DNA from: Euglena gracilis
Taxonomy: Eukaryota; Euglenida; Euglenophyceae; Euglenales
DNA length: 64,000 nucleotides
Reading direction: 5' to 3'
Assembly: GCA_039621445.1 (NCBI GenBank)
Contig: CP154955.1
Span: 26,343,069 to 26,407,068 of the forward strand
Part shown: positions 20,388-29,576 of the stretch, piece by piece
Layout of the letters: each line of letters starts with the position of its first letter
Numbering within the stretch: the stretch's first letter is position 1
Notes under the pieces: generated by a model
What the model saw: the letters and a program-made list of their open reading frames with translations, nothing else
What the model was told of the DNA's origin: nothing
Database searches by the model: none
Position numbers and translations under genes: made by a program

Positions 20388-21172
20388 TTGGCGGATATGC
20401 AGGATCAACCTGCAGCACACCCAGCGGCCAAACTGGCTTATGTCCCACAGGAATTGCTTGGTCGAACAAGCAACATGAATCCTGCATTTTTGGGCCCCTG
20501 TTTTGCATCCAATCTCAGTCCTCATGCTTGGAAACAAGCTAGAGAAGAGATTGCCCGATGGGAAGCCCGATCGGGCAAGGATAAAGCCAAAAGTGCTCCC
20601 AAACGAGCACCTACTGCAGGCCAAAAAGGCCAAGGCAGAGGCCAGAAAGGCCAATACCGGAACGTCTATGAAGACGACATGGAAGCTCTATTCGAGCACA
20701 TCCAGAGTATTCATGACCTCGCATTCGAGGCCATGCGGAAGATCCAAAATGAACTTAGCCTTCCAATCCTGGTCGCCTCCCCCGTCGTGACTGTGACCAG
20801 ACAGCTGTATATGGAGCGTAATCGTGAGTTCCATCATGATGGAACGTTATATGCCTTTGAGGGCAATGCCATTCTCGGTCCGATATTGGAATTCTGGCAC
20901 GTCTGGTTCTGGGTGGGATACCCCACCCAAAATTTCGGAAGCGTGTCGTGTCTATCCTTACTTATCGTGTCTCTTGTGTCTATCCTTACTTGGATTGTGG
21001 TCGGGAAGACCGATACAATACAGGTAAAGACCTGCTACGGCAGTTATTCGACTGCATTCGCAGTGTAGGCCCAAAAGGCCTGGAGTGGGAGTGGGAGGAA
21101 AAAAAGTTTGCAGTGGACTTCTGGGGATTCGGAGTACGCAGTACTCAACCACAGGCCGAAGGCCAGAACTAG
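20388..21172 (+). pseudogene. A-B family copy 2: B N-terminal module
   Basis: The 226-codon frame to 21068 has the basic GQKGQGRGQKGQ linker, an acidic helix (EDDMEALFEHIQSIHDLAFE) and the conserved HHDGTLYAFEGNA and FWHVWFWVGYPTQNFGS block. Similarity then passes to the 20948-21172 frame with GPKGLEWEWEEKKFAVDFWGFGVR. Compared with copy 3, about 60 residues between IQWE and KFPVDFWGFGVR, including the C-x2-C pair, are missing. Frameshift plus deletion make it a pseudogene. Confidence 0.55.
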
Positions 21173-21250
21173 GAAGGCCAATAGGCCAATGTCCTGCAGG
21201 CAATGCCAAAGCGCATCATGCTCCTGAACCTTTGAAGAAATCCAAAGGAT

Positions 21251-21514
21251 GTGCACCAAAGCTTGAGTGGGCGACGCAACCATCGTCAACTCCTGCTGTA
21301 TTTGCAGCAGTTCTGGTTCAGGGCTTGGACCTGCCAGATCATGGAGATATATTATTATCTCAATCCCGATAGGGAAATTCCCCCGGACTATGTCTTCATC
21401 AGGCCCCGTTTCGAAAAGGAAAGCATTGACGGTTATGTCAAACGCCGATTCGACGATACGCTCAATAGAGCATTGTTCCTGCCTTTTTTCCAAGGCGGCA
21501 GAATCAATGAATAG
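21251..21514 (+). pseudogene. A-B family copy 2: WRAW-type module
   Basis: It reads RRNHRQLLLYLQQFWFRAW, then IMEIYYYLNPDREIPPDYVF, then YVKRRFDDTLNRALFLPFF. Copy 3 has RRNHRQMLLHMQTFQWRAW, LEIYNLLNPKQSLPQEYLP and YIKRLFGETLRREDFAPFF. This is the strongest local match between the two copies. It ends in a stop at 21514. Function unknown. Confidence 0.65.
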
Positions 21515-21550
21515 GGCACGGCCCTACCCCTCCTACGCTTCAACCACAGG

Positions 21551-22382
21551 ATGGTTGAAGATGAACGAAAGCCATGGGACATTTTCCGATTACGGAAAAG
21601 ACATGTGCCAAAGGTACAACGCCCAAAGCCGCAGACGGCTGCTAAGGTTCCGCCATCGGAATCCTCAACCCAACCGCAACCGGCAACATCAGTCACAACT
21701 CAGCCGCAACCGGCAACGCCAGTTCCCCACGGAATTCCTGGTGAGACACCACCACCCGTCTTCGGGCGTGGTCGGCGTTATCTGGGATCAAGCCTATCGG
21801 CTACAGCAGAACCTTTTGTCCCTCAGGAACCTCAGGAGAGTCAGTCTTCTGTCGCCACCTCTTCTCCTCAGCCCGCTATTGCGGCACCCACCAGCGCGAC
21901 TGCTGACGACAGGCACTGTGCCTACTGCCATAGCGGAACGGACGGCATCACCTGCCGCTTCACCGGAAACGGTGGAAGGCAGTGAAGAGAGTGATGCAGA
22001 AAGCGGTGAACACCGCATGGAAGGCCTGGAGGAAGTCTGTGCTGACGAACCTCAGCACAGACTTGATCCAAGGCGCTCCCGAACCCCTCTCCCTCCTGAA
22101 GATGTAAGCCTAGAGGCTGAATCCCCAACACTTGAGGCCGGACGGCCTGTGATACCTCCCCTCACCTTACCATCAGTACCAGCGGTGCCAACGGCACCAA
22201 CCACGACAGAACCTGTCGCATCACCGACAATACATACAGGTGTTTTAGGTGGTGTGCTACAGGGCCTGACCGCGGCAATGTCTGTAGTATCAGCAATGCT
22301 GACCTCTCGCGGCTCACCCGCCGCATCCCAGTCCAAAATGGCTCATTGGCCTCATGAGCGACATTTGATCTTATCGATCTGA
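21551..22382 (+). pseudogene. A-B family copy 2: start of Pro/Thr-rich linker
   Basis: The first frame (21551-21985) starts with a counterpart of copy 3 FVGWQNFRLRPRIKLPE and runs into PQPATSVTTQPQPATP. It is continued in a second frame by SEESDAESGEHRMEGLEE and TPLPPEDVSLEAESPT, matching the acidic and TPLPETEPETPTE part of copy 3. After about 22336 the similarity switches to the opposite strand. A 13-bp perfect inverted repeat with a 6-nt loop lies at 22033-22064. Confidence 0.5.
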
Positions 22383-22750
22383 TTGTGGGTTTGCGCTTGG
22401 CGCCTTCAGAGGTTGCAGCCACATAGCTGGCCATGGGTATCGTGGGCCTATGGCCTGCGCTAGAGCCACTTCCACCAGGAGGTGGTGGCTCATCATCACG
22501 CCGAGTCTGAGCGGGCTTGCAGCCTTCGGCTGGGGGTTTAGCCTTAGGCTTTTTGGGTTTGCCATATCGGCGTTCTCTAGGGTCTGCCGGAGGCAGTGGT
22601 CTTTCCGCCGTTGGCGGTGTCGGAGTTGCCGGTTTGGCAGGAGGTGGTTGCATTTCCGCCGTTGGCGGTGCTTGTGTAGCTGGTTTAGCTGCTGGGACAT
22701 CCAACTCCATTGGAGTTGTGACCGCAGCTTGTACGGCTGTTGAGCTGCTA
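22370..22750 (-). pseudogene. A-B family copy 2: end of linker, inverted
   Basis: The minus frame contains TAERPLPPADPRERR, KPKAKPPAEGCKPAQTRR and DEPPPPGGSGSSAG, then SYVAATSEGAKR. Copy 3 has PAERPLPPQRKEKGSK, KAKPQLAEPCKPAERHN, PKPPPPGSGSKSGK and YTEVAGNSRV. The match is clear, but the segment is on the opposite strand to the preceding linker. It also follows the C-terminal module on its own strand, which is the wrong order. Confidence 0.6.
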
Positions 22751-22789
22751 TCAGCAGCAGGAACCCGTTGGGTTTCTGGTGGGCAAAAA

Positions 22790-23285
22790 TGTAAAACGTG
22801 TTTGGTTTGGCAGGGTTTGTGCCGAAAAAAGTTGGTATATCACCCTGTGCCAATCGGAGTCTTGAAAAATATATGGCACTTTGGCCTTGCCTGCGGACTC
22901 GACTGCGAGTCGGACAGCTGCGCTGTCAAGATGAAAATCTTTGGCGATTCCGCCTGTGCGGTAGCTGTGTACAGCTTTGAATTTCTTGAACTGGTAAAAG
23001 TTGATCTGGGACTTATAGTCCTGCTTGAATTTGACCAGATGGTCTTCTTATGCTGCCATCGGCAGGTAACCAGAAATCTGCCTGTAGGCAGTTGATGCAA
23101 CGGACAGGTATGTCCTTATCATAATAATTTTCCGTCCAATGGAAATTGTCCATGTTGGACCATGCCAATAGGCAGTTGCCACAAACCAGTGCTGCGCAAT
23201 TGCGCACACACGCGTCATGGTGGAAGCTTATGCTGTCCGGGTTGCGTGTGCAGATATGTACTGCGGGCATGTCGTTTCGAAGCCT
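22790..23285 (-). pseudogene. A-B family copy 2: C-terminal zinc module, truncated
   Basis: It starts at MPAVHICTRN and has FHHDACVRNCAALVCGNC, then VRCINCLQADFWLPADG; a frame change leads to YKSQINFYQFKKFKAVHS, AAVRLAVESAG and DWHRVIYQLF. These match copy 3 MPAVHVCYAD, NTAALICGDC, FCVNCLRADIWLPADG, GGIRLAVE and DWKRVIYPLF. The first C-x2-C and everything before it are cut off where the LTR-like sequence begins at 23291. The final third of the module is absent and the frame runs into the displaced linker. Confidence 0.6.
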
Positions 23286-23290
23286 ATGAG

Positions 23291-23688
23291 TGTACGTCCC
23301 ACCCCGGCTTTTCTACTTAAGGTTTTCCCCTGAAAAGCCCGTGGGGGGAGTAACAATAAAATTTGCTTCCCTTTTCCCCTTTTGAATGCAAAGCACACAA
23401 GCAGAAGAATTGGTGGGACCGCAGTCCCTTATATGATAGTGACTTTTGCTCTTTCGAGCTTTGTAAAAGAAAGAAAGAAAACTTCTATTCAAATGGGACT
23501 TCGCCCTCAGAATTCTAAAACAGAATTGCAAAGCACCAAACCCTGTAACCTTGAATTAGGAACCAGTTACTTTCGCTAAGCTTTCGCTAGCTCAGAGATT
23601 CTTTCTTTGTCTTATGGTTTTAACCATGCCACTGTGTACGGCCCGGCCGTAGCCAGGTTGTAGGCCGTAGCCCCTTGTATCTGGTACA
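23291..23688. repeat. LTR-like sequence, probable solo LTR
   Basis: It begins TGTACGTCC like the LTR at 15375 and shares the order GGAGTAAC, CTTCCCTTTTCCCC, GCAAAGCACA. It ends at one of two GTACA sites (23684-23688 or 23715-23719). It abruptly cuts the A-B copy 2 zinc module. No clear target duplication is visible, so boundaries and solo-LTR status are tentative. 23689-24104 holds no recognisable gene except a possible short A-B-like remnant at 23930-24060 on the minus strand. Confidence 0.35.
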
Positions 23689-24104
23689 CAGTGCCATGGC
23701 AGAATGGCTGCCTGGTACACATCCCCCTCCCAGGGCTCTGCCCGATTTCCCTTCTGGACCAGGCCAGTCGGGATGCCAGGCACAGTCCCAGGTTCAGGGA
23801 GACAGTACCAGGATACCATGGTCTGGTTCCCAATTACGGTTACCTTGTTTGGAGCACAAAGCGCAAAAGAATTCTGACGCGCATGCTGTGCTTTGTGCGT
23901 CTTCTTACTTGACACCGTAGTGTCCTTGTGGTCTTGAATCTTCGCGATCAACATGTTATCCACCGAACTTAAGGCGATTCCGCCATTGTGTCTTGGGACG
24001 GCGTTGAAGGCGATGATGAAATGCGTATACACGCTCGAGACTTCGCTCATTGTTTGGGACTACGCCCATTTCAGCCGAAGCTGATTGTACGAGACAGGAA
24101 ACCC

Positions 24105-27100
24105 TCAACGTTTGTGGGTTTCCTTGAAGTACTCACCCATGTGTGGGTCTTGTACCAAGGTCATTTCGGTTGGACGTAGGTCCAGGGTATCCTTGTCAGG
24201 ATTATCCATGTCAATCCTGGGGATAACCCAACTTTTGACTTCTTGTATCTCCTTGGGAAGTTCTGTTCTGAGCGTTTCAGCTCGCTTGTGGAGGTGAATT
24301 TGCAAGTTTTCCCAGAAAACTCTCGGAAAAGTTGCAGGCCAAATGTAGTAGTTCCATCTTGGATGATTTGCTGGTACCTGTGGTGGCATGCCAGGCATAG
24401 CGTTGAAATCAACGTTATGCACGCGGGATGCACAGGCACAACGGGTTATATGGGGTTTCAGAATGGAGCCAACCCATTCTGAATAGTGTTCGTATCCATG
24501 TCGTTCTGGTGGGTACTCAGGGAGTAACCAACGTTGTGTGGTTTCAGAAACCGTTGAAGGCTTTGTAAACAGTGGGTAGATGACGCGTTTCCAGTCGTCA
24601 TCATTGAACAGCAGGGGCAATCGCCCTTTTGTACATTCCACAGCCAGTCTGATTCCGCCGGAATCAGTTTGGAAGTCAAAGGCGATTCCGCCGCGCTCAA
24701 AAGCATCAGCTTTCTTGAAACTTTTGAATTGGTACATTTGTCGTTTCGATTTGTAGTAGTTCAGGAAATCTTCAAGAACTTCCTCGTTTCCGGGTACGAT
24801 CTTGAGATTTCCGCCATCTGCGGGCAACCATATGTCTGCCCGTAGGCAGTTGACACAGAAAACTGGTACGTCACGGTCTCTGTCCTCTTCCGACCACCGG
24901 AAGTTGTTCAGTTTTCTCCAGGCAAGCATACAATCACCACAAATCAGGGCGGCTGTGTTTGGCACGAATTCATTGTGGTGAAAGTTCTTCCGTTTGTTGT
25001 CTGCATAACAGACATGCACAGCGGGCATGCTGTTACGGATGTTGTGACAGACTGTACAGAGCCAGGTTGTTTGGCCATTCGGCCGATTGTCAAACAGGAA
25101 TGTCTCCCCAAGGTATTGGGCAAACACTCTTGGTGATCTGGCATTGTAGAATCGCCAAATATGTCGAACATAGTAATTGTACCTCTCTTCGTTGAAGAAA
25201 AGCGGTTGAATCCACTTGTTCAACAGTTGTCCGCGTTCGCGGGCTAATTGTATGTTGACAATGCGTTCTCCGACGCTCGGCAGGTTGGAGATAATGTCTT
25301 CTTGCCAAAGTGTGGCATTATCATCAACCGGCATGTTGTCATCTTGTGAGGTCTCCGACGTTGTATCTTGTCGCGTTCTACCTCGAATGGTAGAAGTGAC
25401 CCGGCTGTTCCCGGCCACTTCGGTATATGTCGGGGCTGGTGTGGTAGCGGCTGAGGTTTTCGCCTTCTTTCCTGATTTGCTACCACTCCCAGGCGGTGGT
25501 GGTTTTGGCTCGTTGTGTCGCTCAGCCGGTTTGCATGGTTCTGCAAGCTGAGGTTTGGCTTTGGACTTACTGCCTTTCTCTTTCCGCTGCGGCGGAAGAG
25601 GGCGTTCTGCAGGCGATTTTGGAGCAGGTTTGGCTGTTGGTGTGGTAGTAGTAGTGGTATTAGATGGTACGTCAGCAGCCGTCGGTACCACCTGTTCAGG
25701 TGTGTGTACCACTACGGGTGTTGTGTCATGTGCTGGCGTTTGTTCGACCGTAGTCGATTCGGTTGTTGTCACCGCTTCGGGTGTTTGGACATCAACCGCG
25801 TCTGCGGCCAGTGTTGTTGTCGAAGCCGGAGCTTCTTGTGTGGTTTCTTCGCCAAGTCCCGTGTCGCGGGGACTTCGCGTCGAAGAAGAAGACCTCGATC
25901 GCACCATTGCAACCATCGAGGCTACGCCACTTCGGACGCTACCGAGGACGCGTCCAGCGGCTCGTCCGACTTCAGGTGGTATAAGTACAAAGTCGTTTGG
26001 GTCTGTCCATCTTTCGGCCATTTCTTCGTCAGTGATTTCTCTTACGACTGGAGCATTTGCCCAGACGGAAGGAACCGTGTCTGACGAAGGTACAGGGGCT
26101 ATTGTAGATTCCGAAGGCACTTCGGCCGTTGTGGCTATTGTAGGCCCTCCGGCCATTGGAGGTTCCGTGGGTGTCTCCGGTTCTGTTTCTGGTAATGGTG
26201 TTTGTGGTCGTTGCTGAACAGGCGTTGTGGGTGGCACTTCGGCCCTTAGAGCCTGTTGTACGCTACCTTCTCCGCTTTCAGAATCCGCAGATGCGGAGGA
26301 GACGGAGCGTGTGCTGTGTTCATTGTCTGTCCCTTCTTCCATTTCCTCATCGTTGGATGACGCAGAAGAGGAAACGGATGAAGTGTCTGACGAGTGTACG
26401 GGAGTATGTTCCACAGGCATTGTAGGAGTAGGTGAAGGTGGGGGCAAACGTTCTGCCGAACGTTTGTTTGTAGGCTTCGCTGCGGCTTTGGGTGTTGTCG
26501 TTGTAGATGACGCAGCCATTATAGGTTGTTCAGCTGCAGACTGCGCTGCTTCGGACTCCGGCGGCTGGGGTTCAGGTTCACGTTCAGGAAGTTTTATACG
26601 TGGTCGTAGACGGAAGTTTTGCCATCCGACAAATCTGTTTCCTCCCGATCCGCGAGGAAGCCAGTCCAGTATCGGGATGGCCAACCCATCCTTATTTGTA
26701 CGTTTGCCCTTAAAAAATGGGGCAAAGTCCTCTCTTCGGAGGGTTTCGCCAAACAGACGTTTGATGTATTTTCGTTTTCCGTCTTCGTCCCATTGAGGCC
26801 GAAGAGGGAGGTATTCTTGTGGAAGTGATTGTTTTGGGTTGAGTAGATTGTAGATTTCCAGAGCATAGGACACCCATGCTCTCCATTGGAAGGTCTGCAT
26901 ATGCAGAAGCATTTGTCGGTGGTTTCGTCTGGCGTATCCGATTTCCCTGACTTCGAGGTGATTGTGGCAGATGTGTCCGAGTAGTCTTCGTTGTTGTTGG
27001 GCCTCCGCCCATTCGCGTTGGTGGGGCTGCGCCCTTTGTGCATTTGGGCGGTCGGTTGTCCGACCGCGCACGCCAAAGCCCCAGAAGTCCACGGGGAACT

Positions 27101-27545
27101 TGTGGTGGCAGTGGGTGCACCAAAGCACGAACTTTTGTGGGTATGTCAGGTCGATTCCGACCACTTGGAAGTGTGGGCCGTAGTGTTCGTTGAGGAAAAT
27201 TTGGTAATTGTAACAGAACATTTCTTTTGTGACCAATTGTATGTCCTTTGGAAGTGGGAATACTTCCCATTGTATGCCTTGTGGTCCGATTTCTCGGATA
27301 TTGTCGAACATTGTCTTCAGTGCGTCAAGGGATGATTCCCAACCGTATTGTAGCTTTGGATGTGGCAAGTAGTGCGCTTTGCTGGCCGGCATTGCAAATG
27401 AACCGAAGTTCAGGCAATGGAATCGAAGCCAGAAAAGTAGTTGCCAGAAACCCGGCAATTTGTCGATGCCATCCTGGCTTTCGTAACAGGAAATTGTACC
27501 GTCGAAGAAAAAGCCACGAGCTTTTTCCTTGTAAAGTCTGACCAT
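24105..27545 (-). CDS. A-B family copy 3: long zinc-binding protein, 1146 codons
   Basis: This is the only uninterrupted B part in the window. Residues 1-320 are a folded N-terminal module: PGFWQLLFWL (31-40), IQWEVFPLP (91-99), C143-x2-C146, VDFWGFGVR (152-160), a His/Cys cluster HICHNH (191-196), and WRAWVSYALEIY (221-232). Residues 330-760 are Pro/Thr/Ser/Glu-rich and probably disordered. The C-terminal module has C830-x2-C833, H844/C846, H856-H857, C869-x2-C872, C897-x2-C900, then WNYYIWPATFPRVFW (1064-1078). I know no such family. The ATG is only the first after an in-frame TAG ten codons upstream. Copies 1 and 2 show homology further upstream, so this frame is probably 5'-truncated or begins downstream of a lost start. 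It is full of perfect hairpins (e.g. 26445-26466, 27048-27067). No signal peptide or membrane segment is visible. Confidence 0.65.
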   Translation of the reverse strand: MVRLYKEKARGFFFDGTISCYESQDGIDKLPGFWQLLFWLRFHCLNFGSFAMPASKAHYLPHPKLQYGWESSLDALKTMFDNIREIGPQGIQWEVFPLPKDIQLVTKEMFCYNYQIFLNEHYGPHFQVVGIDLTYPQKFVLWCTHCHHKFPVDFWGFGVRGRTTDRPNAQRAQPHQREWAEAQQQRRLLGHICHNHLEVREIGYARRNHRQMLLHMQTFQWRAWVSYALEIYNLLNPKQSLPQEYLPLRPQWDEDGKRKYIKRLFGETLRREDFAPFFKGKRTNKDGLAIPILDWLPRGSGGNRFVGWQNFRLRPRIKLPEREPEPQPPESEAAQSAAEQPIMAASSTTTTPKAAAKPTNKRSAERLPPPSPTPTMPVEHTPVHSSDTSSVSSSASSNDEEMEEGTDNEHSTRSVSSASADSESGEGSVQQALRAEVPPTTPVQQRPQTPLPETEPETPTEPPMAGGPTIATTAEVPSESTIAPVPSSDTVPSVWANAPVVREITDEEMAERWTDPNDFVLIPPEVGRAAGRVLGSVRSGVASMVAMVRSRSSSSTRSPRDTGLGEETTQEAPASTTTLAADAVDVQTPEAVTTTESTTVEQTPAHDTTPVVVHTPEQVVPTAADVPSNTTTTTTPTAKPAPKSPAERPLPPQRKEKGSKSKAKPQLAEPCKPAERHNEPKPPPPGSGSKSGKKAKTSAATTPAPTYTEVAGNSRVTSTIRGRTRQDTTSETSQDDNMPVDDNATLWQEDIISNLPSVGERIVNIQLARERGQLLNKWIQPLFFNEERYNYYVRHIWRFYNARSPRVFAQYLGETFLFDNRPNGQTTWLCTVCHNIRNSMPAVHVCYADNKRKNFHHNEFVPNTAALICGDCMLAWRKLNNFRWSEEDRDRDVPVFCVNCLRADIWLPADGGNLKIVPGNEEVLEDFLNYYKSKRQMYQFKSFKKADAFERGGIAFDFQTDSGGIRLAVECTKGRLPLLFNDDDWKRVIYPLFTKPSTVSETTQRWLLPEYPPERHGYEHYSEWVGSILKPHITRCACASRVHNVDFNAMPGMPPQVPANHPRWNYYIWPATFPRVFWENLQIHLHKRAETLRTELPKEIQEVKSWVIPRIDMDNPDKDTLDLRPTEMTLVQDPHMGEYFKETHKR

Positions 27546-27640
27546 ATTGTGATGTACTTCGGGAGCAACAACCTAAGGGTGTTGTTCTTCGTAGTACTCG
27601 TGCATAATTGTATCACATCTTTCACAAATTTGATAGAGTT

Positions 27641-28031
27641 GTAACCCCCCCCCCCCCAAATAACGGGGCAGTGCCCTTTGAGTGGGCAGTGCCCGAATAA
27701 TGGGGCGGGGGGAAGGCTGAAAAAGATGGTTCCAATAACGTGGCACCCTCAGATTTTTTTGGTCCAAGAGGTTAGCGAGGACAAAAATATTCCAAAATTC
27801 TTGCCTGCCGCGAGTACATACATGTGCATATGTATACAAACATGCATGCATATTTGTGTGTATGGCAGGGATTTACCAGTTATCCCCCCCGGGGGGTCCA
27901 TTAGTAGTAAAATTCGGGGCTCCAACGTTTGATGATGGCAGGTAGTGCCAGAATAACGGGGCAGGGGGGAAGGTCAAAAAGATGGTGCCAGCAATGGGGC
28001 ATCCCGCCCCGTTATTTTGGGGGGGGTTTAC
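27641..28031. mobile_element. MITE-like element with poly-C terminal inverted repeats
   Basis: The left end is GTAAC(12)CAAATAACGGGGC and the right end is GCCCCGTTATTTTG(8)TTTAC: inverted repeats of about 26 bases. Inside, a 60-base segment containing GTGCC(C/A)GAATAA and GGGGGGAAGG(C/T) is present twice in direct orientation (27690-27745 and 27940-28000). An alternating ACAT/ATGTG tract lies near 27818-27865. No coding frame is visible. No target duplication is obvious. It lies 95 bases upstream of the copy 3 start codon. Confidence 0.5.
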
Positions 28032-28691
28032 GCCAAAAGCACCTGTGTGAGCCTTTTAAGAAAAATTGGATACCTCAGGCACAAGGTATTTTTGCCGGTG
28101 CCTGCCCAAAATTCGAAACCCTACCAACGTGACCCAAACCTTGGCCTCGTTGGTTGTTGTTTTTTTTTGAATTAGGAAGCTTTCGTTCAGACGGAGCAGC
28201 TGTTATTAAGCATTCGAATGATTTGCGGCAACAGTTGCACGGGCATTTATCCCGCACCCCTGTGATCTTTGGATCTTTTCGCACGGCGGGTGCCAGGCGG
28301 CGCTGGCCAGGAGCACCTCCCCGCGGTCCACGAAGCGCCGTGCCCAGTTTTGCGGCCCAGTGTGAACGCTTACGACTTAAGATTGTGCATTCTGGCGCGG
28401 TTTTCACTGTCTTGGACTCTTTACTTTGCCTCCCCCAACCCAATCCTAATTTGAAAAATTTGTATGACCAGAACCGGAGTTCAGAAATGTATTCTGTTTC
28501 TCTTCTCATCTTGCTTCCCGCTTCCCAAAAAAAACCAGGAAGGTTAAAATCTTTTTGCCACAGCAACGAACAAACCACCCTCCACAGGGCAAAAGCCATG
28601 ATTCCCATCATCCTCATCATCAAAAAAAACCCCCATCATCAGCATCAAGTTTTTATTTTCAGATCCTTTTTTCCCATATGTCAAAAACTGG
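28032..28691. other. No gene recognised; outer flank of the DIRS array
   Basis: A 182-codon minus frame (28075-28623) has no motif I recognise. Because the tandem unit begins at 28692, this segment may include the outermost 3' end of the DIRS element, or host DNA. On the minus strand the frame from unit 1 continues into it as far as 28544. Confidence 0.3.
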
Positions 28692-29202
28692 CACTGTTTG
28701 GCATTTTTATTTTGCGAAGAAAGAAACCCCGCTTTTAGGAGCTTAACGGCCACTTTAAACACTTGTAACTTAGAAATTTGACTAACAGTTGGGAACCCTG
28801 TTTTCAGCAACCAACCATAAATTTCATTCCAATCGGCCCCTAAAAGTGTTTTTACGGACGGATCGCGCTCACTCAAGAAAGAAATGTGAAGGACGTACGC
28901 CCAGCAGACTCGCACTCCTTTGGGCAGACCGAAAAGGGAGGACGGGACACCGAGGGCCAAGCACAAAGACCTTGCGAGGAGACTCACCACCATGCGTTGG
29001 ACCAGAAAGGCTCGGAGGCTTTGGGAAGGCGATGTCCAGCAGGGATTTCTTAAGCCGGAGGGTGCCTTTCCCACCGGGGGGGTATAGACAGCCGCCGCTC
29101 AGACCCAGCCAGCGGCCCAAATTCGGGCCAGGAGCGGGGGGGGTGATTTCGCGGGACGCCAACCCCGTCTCGGCCCCCCGAGGGAAACCCGTAAACAGCA
29201 GC

Positions 29203-29476
29203 CCCGGGATAAACCGTGACCAGGGACTGAGGGACCTCACTTGCGAAACGCAAAGGCAGGATGGGACCTGTCCTTCCTCGCCGGCTACTGCTATTTTGTT
29301 TTTCTTGCCTTGCGTCTTCTCCTTACCACTTGGTCGTCGTCGGAAGCTGGCTGGATCGGTGAACTGGAGCCTGGTGGTCCCCCCCTGGTTTGACGTCTTT
29401 TTGGGTGGGGGGGGCCATCTTGCCTTTGTGTTTCGCAAGTGGAGTCCCTCCGTCTCTGGTCGCGGTTTATCCCGGG
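29203..29476. repeat. Long inverted repeat (stem-loop) at DIRS 3' end, U1
   Basis: 29203-29264 and 29415-29476 are complementary over 62 bases with roughly 10 mismatches, separated by 150 bases. The loop contains the sequence that reappears inverted at the element's other end (52275-52335). This is the arrangement expected of DIRS terminal and internal complementary regions, which template completion of the ends (established for DIRS1). The same pair recurs in U3 and U4; U2 has lost its left arm. Confidence 0.7.
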
Positions 29477-29576
29477 ACTACTGGACCACCCTTGCTCCAC
29501 ACTTTGGCTTGACGGGACTTTGTGCACACCAAACCCTTTTCCAACCAACTTTTTTGTCAACGAATCTCCAGAAATC

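Noticed and set aside
28154-28738. 194-codon + frame and the 182-codon minus frame beside it
   Set aside because: No motif, no homologue in the window and strong overlap on opposite strands; not called as genes.
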